A stretch of DNA of 14,338 nucleotides, from the NCBI GenBank assembly GCA_003142355.1, contig PLMF01000250.1, positions 222 through 14,559 of the forward strand. Reading direction: 5' to 3'. The notes beneath the pieces were generated by a model. That model saw nothing but the letters and a program-made list of their open reading frames with translations, did no database searches and was not told where the DNA came from. Shown here piece after piece: positions 1 to 6,173 of the stretch. The position numbers and the translations under genes were made by a program. Position 1 is the stretch's first letter; each line of letters begins with the position of its first letter. The DNA comes from Bryobacterales bacterium (GTDB taxonomy: Bacteria > Acidobacteriota > Terriglobia > Bryobacterales > Bryobacteraceae).

Positions 1-2
1 CT

Positions 3-788
3 TCCATTTTCCAGGCGGCCACCATCGCCGGGCCGATGGCGGGCGGCGTGCTGTACGGGTTGAGTGGGAGCCCGATTCCGGTCTACGCGTCCGCCGCCAT
101 CGCGTATCTGGCGGGATTGGGGCTGGTGTCGGCCATCCGGGTGAGGGCCGTGGAACGCCCGCGGGCAGCGTCTTTGGGCATGGTGCTGGAAGGGTTCCGG
201 TACATCTGGCGCCACCAACTGATCCTGGGCGCGATCTCACTGGACCTCTTCGCCGTGCTGCTGGGCGGCGCGGTGGCGCTGTTGCCGGTGTACGCGCGGG
301 AAATTCTGAAAGTGGGCGCGGCGGGGCTGGGGATTCTGCGCAGCGCGCCGGGCGTGGGCGCGGTGGCCATGGCCATCGTGGTGGCCCACAGGCCCTTGAC
401 GCGGCGCGCGGGAGTCACCATGCTGTGGTGCGTGTTCGGCTTCGGGCTCTTCACCGTGGTGTTCGGACTTTCGCACAACCTGGCGCTCTCGCTGGCGGCG
501 CTGGCCCTGGCCGGGGCGTGCGACATGGTAAGCGTCATCGTGCGCCAGACCATGATTCAGCTCGCCACGCCGGACGAAATGCGCGGCCGGGTGAGCGCCG
601 TCAACATGGTGTTCGTGGGGGCCTCGAACGAGGTGGGCCAGTTTGAATCGGGGATCACCGCGCAATGGTTCGGCGCGGTGCCGGCGGTGGTGCTCGGCGG
701 GGTGGGAACGATCTTGGTAGTGGCCCTCTGGGCGCGGGTGTTCCCAGCGTTGCGAAGGGTCGAGGACCTGGGCGCGGTGAGGCGCTAG
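3..788 (+). CDS. MFS transporter, 5'-truncated by window edge
   Basis: This is the C-terminal portion (261 codons) of a major facilitator superfamily permease of the inner membrane. The frame is open to the window edge, reading SIFQAATIAGPMAGGVLYG. The ATG at 36 is therefore internal and the true start lies outside. The stretch FQAATIAGPMAGG matches the loop/helix region in the middle of EntS-like and MFS_3 (DUF894) exporters, so roughly 140-150 N-terminal residues are probably missing. Several hydrophobic helices follow. The conserved C-terminal block TPDEMRGRVSAVNMVFVGAS and the ending VFPALRRVEDL are typical of this exporter group. Substrate unknown; homologues include siderophore and drug exporters. 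The TAG stop overlaps the tdk stop on the other strand. Family assignment is strong; function is generic. Confidence 0.9.
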   Translation, partial: SIFQAATIAGPMAGGVLYGLSGSPIPVYASAAIAYLAGLGLVSAIRVRAVERPRAASLGMVLEGFRYIWRHQLILGAISLDLFAVLLGGAVALLPVYAREILKVGAAGLGILRSAPGVGAVAMAIVVAHRPLTRRAGVTMLWCVFGFGLFTVVFGLSHNLALSLAALALAGACDMVSVIVRQTMIQLATPDEMRGRVSAVNMVFVGASNEVGQFESGITAQWFGAVPAVVLGGVGTILVVALWARVFPALRRVEDLGAVRR

Positions 789-1417
789 GCCGCGCCCTTG
801 GGACCGGATTCCGCGCTGCGCACTTTGGCCTTCACGAAATCCATCTCGGTCTGCTTGGGGATGCCGGGCTCGAAGCAGCGGCGGCAGCGGGCCTCGTACA
901 TGTCGGAGGCGCCCACCACAATCAGCTCGTCGGAACCGCGCAGCCGCTGGGTGTGCTTGGCGGGGTTGCCGCAGCGCACGCAAATGGCGAGCGTCTTGGT
1001 GATCGATTCGGAAAGCGCCAGCAGGTCGGGGATGGGCGGGAAGGGCCGGCCCAGGTAGTCGGTGTCGAGGCCGGCGACGATCACCTGCTTGCCGCTATCG
1101 GCCAGGCGCTGCGCCACGTCCACCAGTTGCGGCCCCATGAAATTGGCTTCGTCGATTCCCACCACTTCGGAGCGCCAGTCGATGCGCTCGGTGATCTCGC
1201 CGGCGTTCGCGACCACCTGGGAGTGCATGCGGAGGTCGCCGTGGGAGACGATCTCGTCATCCGAATAGCGGGTGTCGATCGACGGCTTGAACACCTCGAC
1301 CCGTTTGCGCGCGATCATGGCCCTGCGCAGGCGTCTGATCAGCTCTTCGCTCTTGCCCGAGAACATGGGCCCGCAGATCACTTCGATCCATCCGACGTTG
1401 CCGGTGATAATGTCCAT
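785..1417 (-). CDS. tdk: Thymidine kinase (type II, zinc-binding)
   Basis: Thymidine kinase of the salvage pathway phosphorylates thymidine to dTMP with ATP in the cytoplasm. The 210-residue length fits bacterial type II enzymes. The P-loop is CGPMFSGKSEEL (residues 15-26). The Walker B/catalytic segment is IDEANFM (88-94) with catalytic Glu90; the usual motif is DEAQF, so Asn replaces Gln here. The lid loop is GLDTDYLGRPF (116-126). Four zinc-binding cysteines are in place as CVRC (146-149) and CRRC (178-181), and AKHTQR and YEARC are family signatures. The ATG at 1417 gives a normal N-terminus, although no strong Shine-Dalgarno precedes it. It lies 48 bases downstream of the MFS gene on the same strand. 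It converges with the exporter at 788, the stops sharing CTAG, with no hairpin between them. Confidence 0.97.
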   Translation of the reverse strand: MDIITGNVGWIEVICGPMFSGKSEELIRRLRRAMIARKRVEVFKPSIDTRYSDDEIVSHGDLRMHSQVVANAGEITERIDWRSEVVGIDEANFMGPQLVDVAQRLADSGKQVIVAGLDTDYLGRPFPPIPDLLALSESITKTLAICVRCGNPAKHTQRLRGSDELIVVGASDMYEARCRRCFEPGIPKQTEMDFVKAKVRSAESGPKGAA

Positions 1418-1465
1418 ACGAACCGTTCAGCATGGCACAAACGGGGGGTGGGAATCCAGCCCCTG

Positions 1466-2737
1466 TCAAACGGGCCGGGCACGCCCGGCCCCTACACTCC
1501 GGGCGGGCCAGACCACCGGCTCGACCGGGCCAAGCAGGAACAGGTATATGGTAGAGCCAATCAGCGCGACGCCAGCGGACACCGCGAAAGCCCAAAAGAA
1601 CTGGCCGGTTTTGTCCACCACGAATCCGGTGACGGCGGGCGCAGACACGCCGGCCAGGTTCCCCACGAAGTTCTGCAGACCAGACCATCTGCCCGCGGCG
1701 CGGGGCCCGGCGATGGTCTGGGTGATGGCCCAATGGCTGGATGCGTATACGCCATACGACATGCAGCCGAGCATCAGGAAGACCATGGATGCCACGGGAT
1801 TGGAAACCCATGCGACCGCCACGATAATCGTGGCCCCCCCCAAGCCCGCTCCGGTGCAGGTCTTGCGGACGCGCGTGGGTGTGGCGCCGGCGGCGATGAA
1901 GCGATCGGACAGCCATCCGGTGATAGTCGTCGCGGTGGCGGTCACAAAGTATGCGAACGAGCCAACGGTGGCCATCAGGTTCATCGAAAAGTGCCGCTCC
2001 CGAACGAGATAAAAGGGCAGCCAGGTGAGCAGGAAATACCAGAAATAGTTCGAGCAGAACAACCCAAAGAAGGTAGCCCATGCCGACCGCTGGTGCAGGA
2101 TATCCGGAATACTCGGAATTCCGCCGGGGTGGCCGGCGGCGAGGCCTGGCCCGCGCGGCATCCATTTCACCCAGCCCGGCAGCCAAAACAGGCTGCCCAG
2201 TCCCAGGGCGATGAAGAACGGCCGCCAGCCGAAGCGCGCCATGAAGATGCCGCCCACCAGCGTACCCAGCGCCGGTCCGACTTTTGTGCCGGCGTCGATC
2301 AATGCATTCGGCAATCCGCGCTGATGCTCGAGGAAATGCGCGGCCAGGATCTTCGAATAACACGGGTAAGCCACCGACTCCCCGATCCCGAGCAGCAACC
2401 GCAGGGCCAGCAGCATCGCGAAACCGTGGATCAAGCCGGTAGCGGCCGTCGCCACCGACCAGAGAAAAAACCCCACCGCGAGAACCCAGTTCACTTCAAA
2501 GCGATCCACCAGCCAGCCGCAGGGGATCTGGAACGCGGCGTATGTCCAAAAGAAAGCGGAAAGCAGGATTCCCAGTTGCGAAGCCGAGATTCCCAATTCG
2601 TCTTTGATCAGCGGCGCCGCAATCGAGAGATTTCCGCGATCGATGTAGTTGATGGAGACGGAGAGGACCAGCAGGATTACCACGCCCTTTAAGGCGCCCG
2701 AGACCTTGGTTTGAAGTGGAGTCGAGGGTACAGTCAA
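1466..2737 (-). CDS. MFS transporter, ACS (anion:cation symporter) type
   Basis: A 423-residue, 12-helix inner-membrane permease. The N-terminal signature NYIDRGNLSIAAP (30-42), the loop GWLVDRFEVNWVL (74-86) and RLLLGIGESVAYP (113-125) are characteristic of the anion:cation symporter family (hexuronate, glucarate, tartrate and phthalate carriers). The likely job is proton-coupled uptake of an organic anion; the substrate cannot be read from sequence. The start chosen is TTG at 2737. No ATG or GTG lies in frame between it and the upstream in-frame stop at 2798-2800, and starting later at the GTG in KGVV would cut into the first helix. No strong Shine-Dalgarno is seen. The TTG overlaps the stop of an 18-codon leader ORF. 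The last ten codons run through a GC palindrome (1472-1491). Neighbours do not reveal a pathway. Confidence 0.92.
   Translation of the reverse strand: MTVPSTPLQTKVSGALKGVVILLVLSVSINYIDRGNLSIAAPLIKDELGISASQLGILLSAFFWTYAAFQIPCGWLVDRFEVNWVLAVGFFLWSVATAATGLIHGFAMLLALRLLLGIGESVAYPCYSKILAAHFLEHQRGLPNALIDAGTKVGPALGTLVGGIFMARFGWRPFFIALGLGSLFWLPGWVKWMPRGPGLAAGHPGGIPSIPDILHQRSAWATFFGLFCSNYFWYFLLTWLPFYLVRERHFSMNLMATVGSFAYFVTATATTITGWLSDRFIAAGATPTRVRKTCTGAGLGGATIIVAVAWVSNPVASMVFLMLGCMSYGVYASSHWAITQTIAGPRAAGRWSGLQNFVGNLAGVSAPAVTGFVVDKTGQFFWAFAVSAGVALIGSTIYLFLLGPVEPVVWPARSVGAGRARPV
1472..1491. repeat. GC palindrome in 3' end of MFS gene
   Basis: Nine-base arms GGGCCGGGC (1472-1480) and GCCCGGCCC (1483-1491) are perfectly complementary around a two-base loop. 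The palindrome falls inside the last codons of the MFS gene, encoding part of its Gly/Ala/Arg-rich tail, four bases before the stop codon. There is no T-tract on either side, so a simple intrinsic terminator is not supported. A REP-like palindrome that has moved into the gene end, or an RNA hairpin protecting the 3' end, would fit. Confidence 0.6.
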
Positions 2738-2803
2738 ATCTGGCGTCGCGACCCGATCGCAGGTGGCGACGGGCTGGTGCGGACCTCCATGGCGAGTTTA
2801 GCA
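2734..2803 (-). promoter_or_regulatory. Possible promoter and leader ORF before MFS gene
   Basis: Reading the minus strand, TGCTAAACT (2803 to 2795) resembles an extended -10 element; no good -35 is found. A short frame opens at the ATG at 2790 (MEVRTSPSPPAIGSRRQI, 18 codons). It contains GGAGGT just after its start, and its TGA stop (2736-2734) overlaps the TTG start of the transporter in the tetranucleotide TTGA. That layout would allow translational coupling of the weak TTG start. It is short enough to be chance. Confidence 0.22.
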
Positions 2804-2821
2804 CTTGGCGCGGAAAAGGGG

Positions 2822-2865
2822 AAAAGGGGTCAGACGCATTTATTTAAATGCGTCTGACCCCTTTT
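2822..2865. repeat. Perfect 44-bp palindrome, REP/MITE-like and possible terminator
   Basis: Arms at 2822-2842 and 2845-2865 are 21 bases each and exactly complementary, with a two-base TT centre. The outer part of each arm is AAAAGGGGTCAGACGC, the inner part ATTTA/TAAAT. It begins one base past the yajQ stop codon. On the minus strand the hairpin is followed by TTTTCCCCTTTT, so it can act as terminator of the rsmB-yajQ cluster. The length, perfection and GGGGTCAGA/TCTGACCCC ends are more than a terminator needs. They resemble palindromes found around REP-associated tyrosine transposases (family knowledge, not checked). No transposase gene is in the window. Confidence 0.75.
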
Positions 2866-2866
2866 T

Positions 2867-3367
2867 CTAGTTAGTGCGGTAGTTGGTGAACTGCGTATCG
2901 ATGCCGAAATCGGTCTCGCGGAGCAGCTTGATGACCTGCTGGAGGGTGTCGCGGTCGCGGCTGGCGACGCGCACGAAATCGCCCTGGATGGAGGCCTGCA
3001 CCCGGAGCTTGCTGTCCTTGATCTTCTTCACGATCTCGCGCGCCTTTTCGATGGGGATGCCCTGCTGCAACGAGATCTCCTGACGCACGGAGGAGCCGGC
3101 GGCGGGAATGATCTCTCCGTAGGTCAATCCCTTGAGCGGCACCTTGCGCCGGACCAGCTTGGATTCGAGGAGGTCCACCACGGCTTTGAGCTTGAATTCG
3201 TCCTGGCTGGACAAGACGACTTTGTTGTCCTTCTCGTTGAGCTCGATGTTGGACTTCGAGTCTTTGAGGTCGTAGCGCTGATGAATTTCCTTCAGCGCCT
3301 GTTGGATGGCATTGAGGACTTCGGGCATTTCGATTCTGGAGACGACGTCGAAAGTGTTGTCGGGCAT
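2867..3367 (-). CDS. yajQ: YajQ-family nucleotide-binding protein (DUF520)
   Basis: A 166-residue YajQ/DUF520 protein, the usual length. The N-terminus MPDNTFDVVSRIEMPEVLNA, the internal QRYDLKDSKSNIELN, and the C-terminal DFGIDTQFTNYR are hallmark stretches of the family. Members are small cytosolic proteins with two ferredoxin-like halves; some bind cyclic di-GMP and act as effectors on transcription factors (shown for a Xanthomonas homologue), others bind nucleic acid. Whether this one binds c-di-GMP cannot be told from sequence. The ATG at 3367 lies three bases after the stop of the response regulator, so the two are almost certainly co-transcribed and perhaps translationally coupled. It is the last gene of the minus-strand cluster, followed at once by the large palindrome. 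Confidence 0.96.
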   Translation of the reverse strand: MPDNTFDVVSRIEMPEVLNAIQQALKEIHQRYDLKDSKSNIELNEKDNKVVLSSQDEFKLKAVVDLLESKLVRRKVPLKGLTYGEIIPAAGSSVRQEISLQQGIPIEKAREIVKKIKDSKLRVQASIQGDFVRVASRDRDTLQQVIKLLRETDFGIDTQFTNYRTN

Positions 3368-3370
3368 AGC

Positions 3371-4111
3371 CTACTCCGGGGGCTGGGAATCGGGGTTCTC
3401 CGGTTCCGGATTGTCGCTGTCTAAGCCGAGGATGGAGCCGGTGCGGACGCGCAGCGGGGTCACGCGACGCACCATCTCACGCGGCGTATGCGGGGGCGGA
3501 GGAAGCGCGGGCTGGGGAAGCGCGGGCTGCGCCGGGGGCTTGCTGGCGTTAAGCGCCGCGAGCACGCGGCGCGCGATTTCGTCGACCATGGTGCCCATGG
3601 CGGCGTCGAGCGCCAGGGTTACGGCCGCGCGCACCTGTTCCGCATCCACCACGGCGACGAACGGCACGGACTCACCGGCCCGCGGCGCCCGATCGGCGCC
3701 CGCCGCCCGGGAGCCCGGGCCCGGACCACCGGGCCGCTCCTTTTGCGCGGCTTCCGCCAGCGGCTTGACGGCCGCCAGCAAGGCGCTGGCCTCGAACGGT
3801 TTCCGGAGCGCGCCATCGGCCTGGACAAGCTGCGCCCGCGCCTCGTCGATCGGCTCCTGGGCGCCGGACGTGAGGATGACCCGCACGTGGCGGTGGCGCG
3901 GGCTCATCCTGAGATACTGGCAGATATCATAGCCGGTGCGGCCGGGCATCACGGCATCGGCCACCACCACGTCGGGATCGGCGTCTTCCAGGCGGATCAG
4001 CGCGGAATCGGCATTGCTGACGGTGACTACCTCGTAACCCTCATCGCTGAGGATGCGCTCACCCATGCGCTGGGCGTGCGGGCTGTCGTCCACCAGCAGA
4101 ATGCGGCTCAT
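3371..4111 (-). CDS. Response regulator receiver protein with Pro-rich tail
   Basis: A 246-residue protein whose first ~120 residues are a CheY-like receiver: acidic pair Asp8/Asp9, phospho-acceptor Asp52 (VVVADAVMPGRTG), Thr81 (LTSG) and Lys104 (KPF), all conserved. There is no DNA-binding, GGDEF, EAL or kinase domain. After a Gly/Pro/Ala-rich linker (127-148), residues 156-188 form a probable amphipathic helix (DAEQVRAAVTLALDAAMGTM onward), then a proline-rich stretch containing a tandem QPALP repeat and a charged tail. The output is thus likely protein-protein interaction rather than transcription. Its ATG overlaps the bamD stop by four bases (ATGA), and it lies three bases upstream of yajQ, so signalling to that putative nucleotide-binding effector is an attractive inference. 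No cognate histidine kinase is in the window. Confidence 0.93.
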   Translation of the reverse strand: MSRILLVDDSPHAQRMGERILSDEGYEVVTVSNADSALIRLEDADPDVVVADAVMPGRTGYDICQYLRMSPRHRHVRVILTSGAQEPIDEARAQLVQADGALRKPFEASALLAAVKPLAEAAQKERPGGPGPGSRAAGADRAPRAGESVPFVAVVDAEQVRAAVTLALDAAMGTMVDEIARRVLAALNASKPPAQPALPQPALPPPPHTPREMVRRVTPLRVRTGSILGLDSDNPEPENPDSQPPE

Positions 4112-5487
4112 TTTTTCGCCGGGGCGGTGGGCGCGGGCTTGAGTTGATTGATGGTTTTCTGCGGAAGACCCGCCCGGATCAGATCCTGGATGGACAAGAA
4201 GGGCCGTCCGGCAGCAATCCTCTGCGCCCCGATCTTTCCGACACCAGGCAACTTCTGCAATTCCGCCAGGGACGCGGTGTTGATATCCACTCCGGTGCGC
4301 GTGACGGTGGATTGCTGGACCGGCGGCGGGGGAGCGGCCGCGGGCTGGGTGGCGGTAACAGTGGCGGCGGGGGCACCCGTATCGCTCGCGGCGCCGCCCG
4401 GCGCAGGGGGTGCGGCGCGCGCGTCGGGATTCCTGTCGATGGCGGAACTGTCGGCCACGGTGGAGACGGAGACCTCGGAGCTCACGCCCTGGGTGCCCGC
4501 GGCAACGGGGGGGACGCTGGCCGGGATGGTGGGCCGCAGACCGGTCATCTGCGGGCTTCCCGACTTGGCCGCCATGTTCATGTTGGGGTTGGTGCGGAAA
4601 GCCCCAAAGAAGTGGCCCATCAGGCTGGTTTTGGTGTGGTTCTCCAGCTCATACTTCATGCGGGCGTAAGCCACGGGATCGGCCTCCGGCACGGGCCGGT
4701 TCATTTCTTTCAACTTGGCCCGGGCGGCATCGGCGTGCACGCTCAGCGGATAGTCCTTGACGATCCTGGTGTAGGCGGCAACCTGCTGGTTCTCGAAACG
4801 GTCGCCCATATGCTGGTAGGAATCGGCGAGCTGCCACAGCGCTTCGTCGGCCTGGCTGAAGAGCGGAAACTGGTCGGCCATGCCCTGGAACCGGTTGGCG
4901 GCCGCGGGGAAACTGCCCTTGGTGTGATAGAAGGCGGCGGTTCTGAACTCGGAGTCGGCCAGCACTTCCTGGATGCCGCGCAGTTTCTGTTGCGCCTCGG
5001 GGGCGAACTTGCTGTTGGGGAACTGCACCAGCAACTGGCGGCATTCGTCCTCGGCGCGCAAGGCATGCATAGGGTCGCGGTCGGATTTCTCCATCTGCTT
5101 GTAGTGGATGTCGCAGACCTTCTCCTGGGCCTCGGCCGCTTCTTCCATGGCGGGGTAGAACAGGATGAAGTCCTTGTACTCGGCTTCGGCCTGGGCGAGG
5201 CCGTGGGCGCCGCCCTCGCGAAACCAACTATCGGCAATGGCGAGCTTGGCCTTGGCCAGGTACTCGCTGGTGTCGTAGGTATTGATGAGGGTTTGCAGCG
5301 TGAACCGCGCGACTTCGAAGCGGCTGTGCTCGACATCGGCGATGGCCTTGTCGAACAGGACCTTGTCGGGCTGCTGCGTGTCCTTGGTGATCGGGTTGTC
5401 GTACTTGTGACGTTTCAGGCCGCACGAACTCAGCAAAACCCCCAGCGCGGCGAACAACGCGACGTAGCGAATGGCGTTTCGAACCAT
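4108..5487 (-). CDS. bamD: BamD-like outer-membrane lipoprotein with C-terminal HhH domain
   Basis: A 459-residue lipoprotein. The N-terminus is a signal peptide ending in the lipobox LSSC, with lipidation at Cys22 followed by Gly. Residues ~40-265 form TPR-like helical repeats of the BamD/YfiO type (RFEVARFTLQTLINTY; AEAEYKDFILFYP; ECRQLLVQFPNSKFAPEA; AAYTRIVKDYPLSVHADAA). BamD is the essential lipoprotein partner of BamA in folding outer-membrane beta-barrels. After a Ser/Thr/Ala/Pro-rich linker (~310-395), residues 399-450 are a ComEA-type helix-hairpin-helix: GVDINTASLAELQKLPGVGK, then AQRIAAGRPF. E. coli BamD is ~245 residues, so the extension is a genuine addition. It sits eleven bases behind rpe and overlaps the response regulator by four. 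An alternative is a BamD paralogue with a different job. Confidence 0.88.
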   Translation of the reverse strand: MVRNAIRYVALFAALGVLLSSCGLKRHKYDNPITKDTQQPDKVLFDKAIADVEHSRFEVARFTLQTLINTYDTSEYLAKAKLAIADSWFREGGAHGLAQAEAEYKDFILFYPAMEEAAEAQEKVCDIHYKQMEKSDRDPMHALRAEDECRQLLVQFPNSKFAPEAQQKLRGIQEVLADSEFRTAAFYHTKGSFPAAANRFQGMADQFPLFSQADEALWQLADSYQHMGDRFENQQVAAYTRIVKDYPLSVHADAARAKLKEMNRPVPEADPVAYARMKYELENHTKTSLMGHFFGAFRTNPNMNMAAKSGSPQMTGLRPTIPASVPPVAAGTQGVSSEVSVSTVADSSAIDRNPDARAAPPAPGGAASDTGAPAATVTATQPAAAPPPPVQQSTVTRTGVDINTASLAELQKLPGVGKIGAQRIAAGRPFLSIQDLIRAGLPQKTINQLKPAPTAPAKK

Positions 5488-5498
5488 AGTTCAATTCC

Positions 5499-6173
5499 CT
5501 ACACTCTCACCCCGGTGGCGCCGGCGGCAATTTCGCGCATCTCACGCACGGTAGCCTCGGGGTCCGGAGTGTGAAAGATCGCCGACCCTGTGACGATCCA
5601 TTCACACCCGGAGCGTACCACATCGGCAAGGTTCTGCCGGTTCACGCCGCCATCGATTTCGATGGGCAGCGCTAACTTCTTCTCACGCCGCATCCTGTCG
5701 AGCTTGCGCGCCTTATCGAGCACGTAGGGGATGAGCTTCTGCCCGCCGAAGCCGGGGTTCACGCTCATCAAGAGCACGTAGTCCGCCACCTCGAGAACGT
5801 CTTCGAGCACCGCGACCGGGGTGGCGGGGTTGAGCACTATGCCAGCCACGGCGCCGGCGTCGCGGATCAGCCCCAGGGTGCCATCCAGGTTGCGGCAAGC
5901 TTCGTAATGCACCGAAACGGAATTGGCGCCTGCCTCGACGAAGGCGGCGACATATCGCTCGGGGTTCTCAATCATGAGGTGGACGTCCAGGTGCAGGCGC
6001 GTGACTTTGCGGATGGATTCGACCACCGGCGGCCCAATGGTGAGATTGGGGACGAAGTGGCCGTCCATGACGTCCAGGTGGAGGATAGTGGCGCCGGCGC
6101 GCTCGACACAGGCGATCTCCTCGGCCAGGCGGGCAAAGTCCGCCGACAGGATTGACGGAACGATTTCAATCAT
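5499..6173 (-). CDS. rpe: Ribulose-phosphate 3-epimerase
   Basis: Ribulose-5-phosphate 3-epimerase interconverts ribulose 5-phosphate and xylulose 5-phosphate in the non-oxidative pentose phosphate pathway. The 224-residue TIM barrel has the usual length and all signatures: PSILSADFARL (6-16), LHLDVMDGHFVPNLTIGP (31-48), DVHLMIENPERY (63-74), MSVNPGFGGQ (136-145) and IEIDGGVN (171-178). Metal ligands His32, Asp34, His65 and Asp174 are present; Asp34 and Asp174 are the acid/base pair. The ATG at 6173 overlaps the end of rsmB by eight bases and bamD follows after eleven. The gene is thus embedded in the minus-strand cluster and probably expressed constitutively with it. Confidence 0.98.
   Translation of the reverse strand: MIEIVPSILSADFARLAEEIACVERAGATILHLDVMDGHFVPNLTIGPPVVESIRKVTRLHLDVHLMIENPERYVAAFVEAGANSVSVHYEACRNLDGTLGLIRDAGAVAGIVLNPATPVAVLEDVLEVADYVLLMSVNPGFGGQKLIPYVLDKARKLDRMRREKKLALPIEIDGGVNRQNLADVVRSGCEWIVTGSAIFHTPDPEATVREMREIAAGATGVRV

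Noticed and set aside
1447..1469. TTGACA on the minus strand as a tdk promoter
   Set aside because: The -35 match is perfect, but the positions 16-18 bases downstream are C/G-rich with nothing resembling a -10.
665..2692. 675-codon open frame on the plus strand
   Set aside because: It lies antisense to tdk and the ACS transporter, both with unmistakable motifs. The product is rich in Gly/His/Arg/Pro without domain structure, as expected for a shadow frame in GC-rich DNA.
3501..3529. Tandem 15-base repeat as a mobile or regulatory repeat
   Set aside because: It simply encodes a duplicated QPALP in the proline-rich tail of the response regulator.
4144..5574. 476-codon open frame on the plus strand
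   Set aside because: Antisense to the bamD-like gene, which has a lipobox, TPR-like repeats and an HhH domain; the plus-strand product is Gly-rich and featureless.
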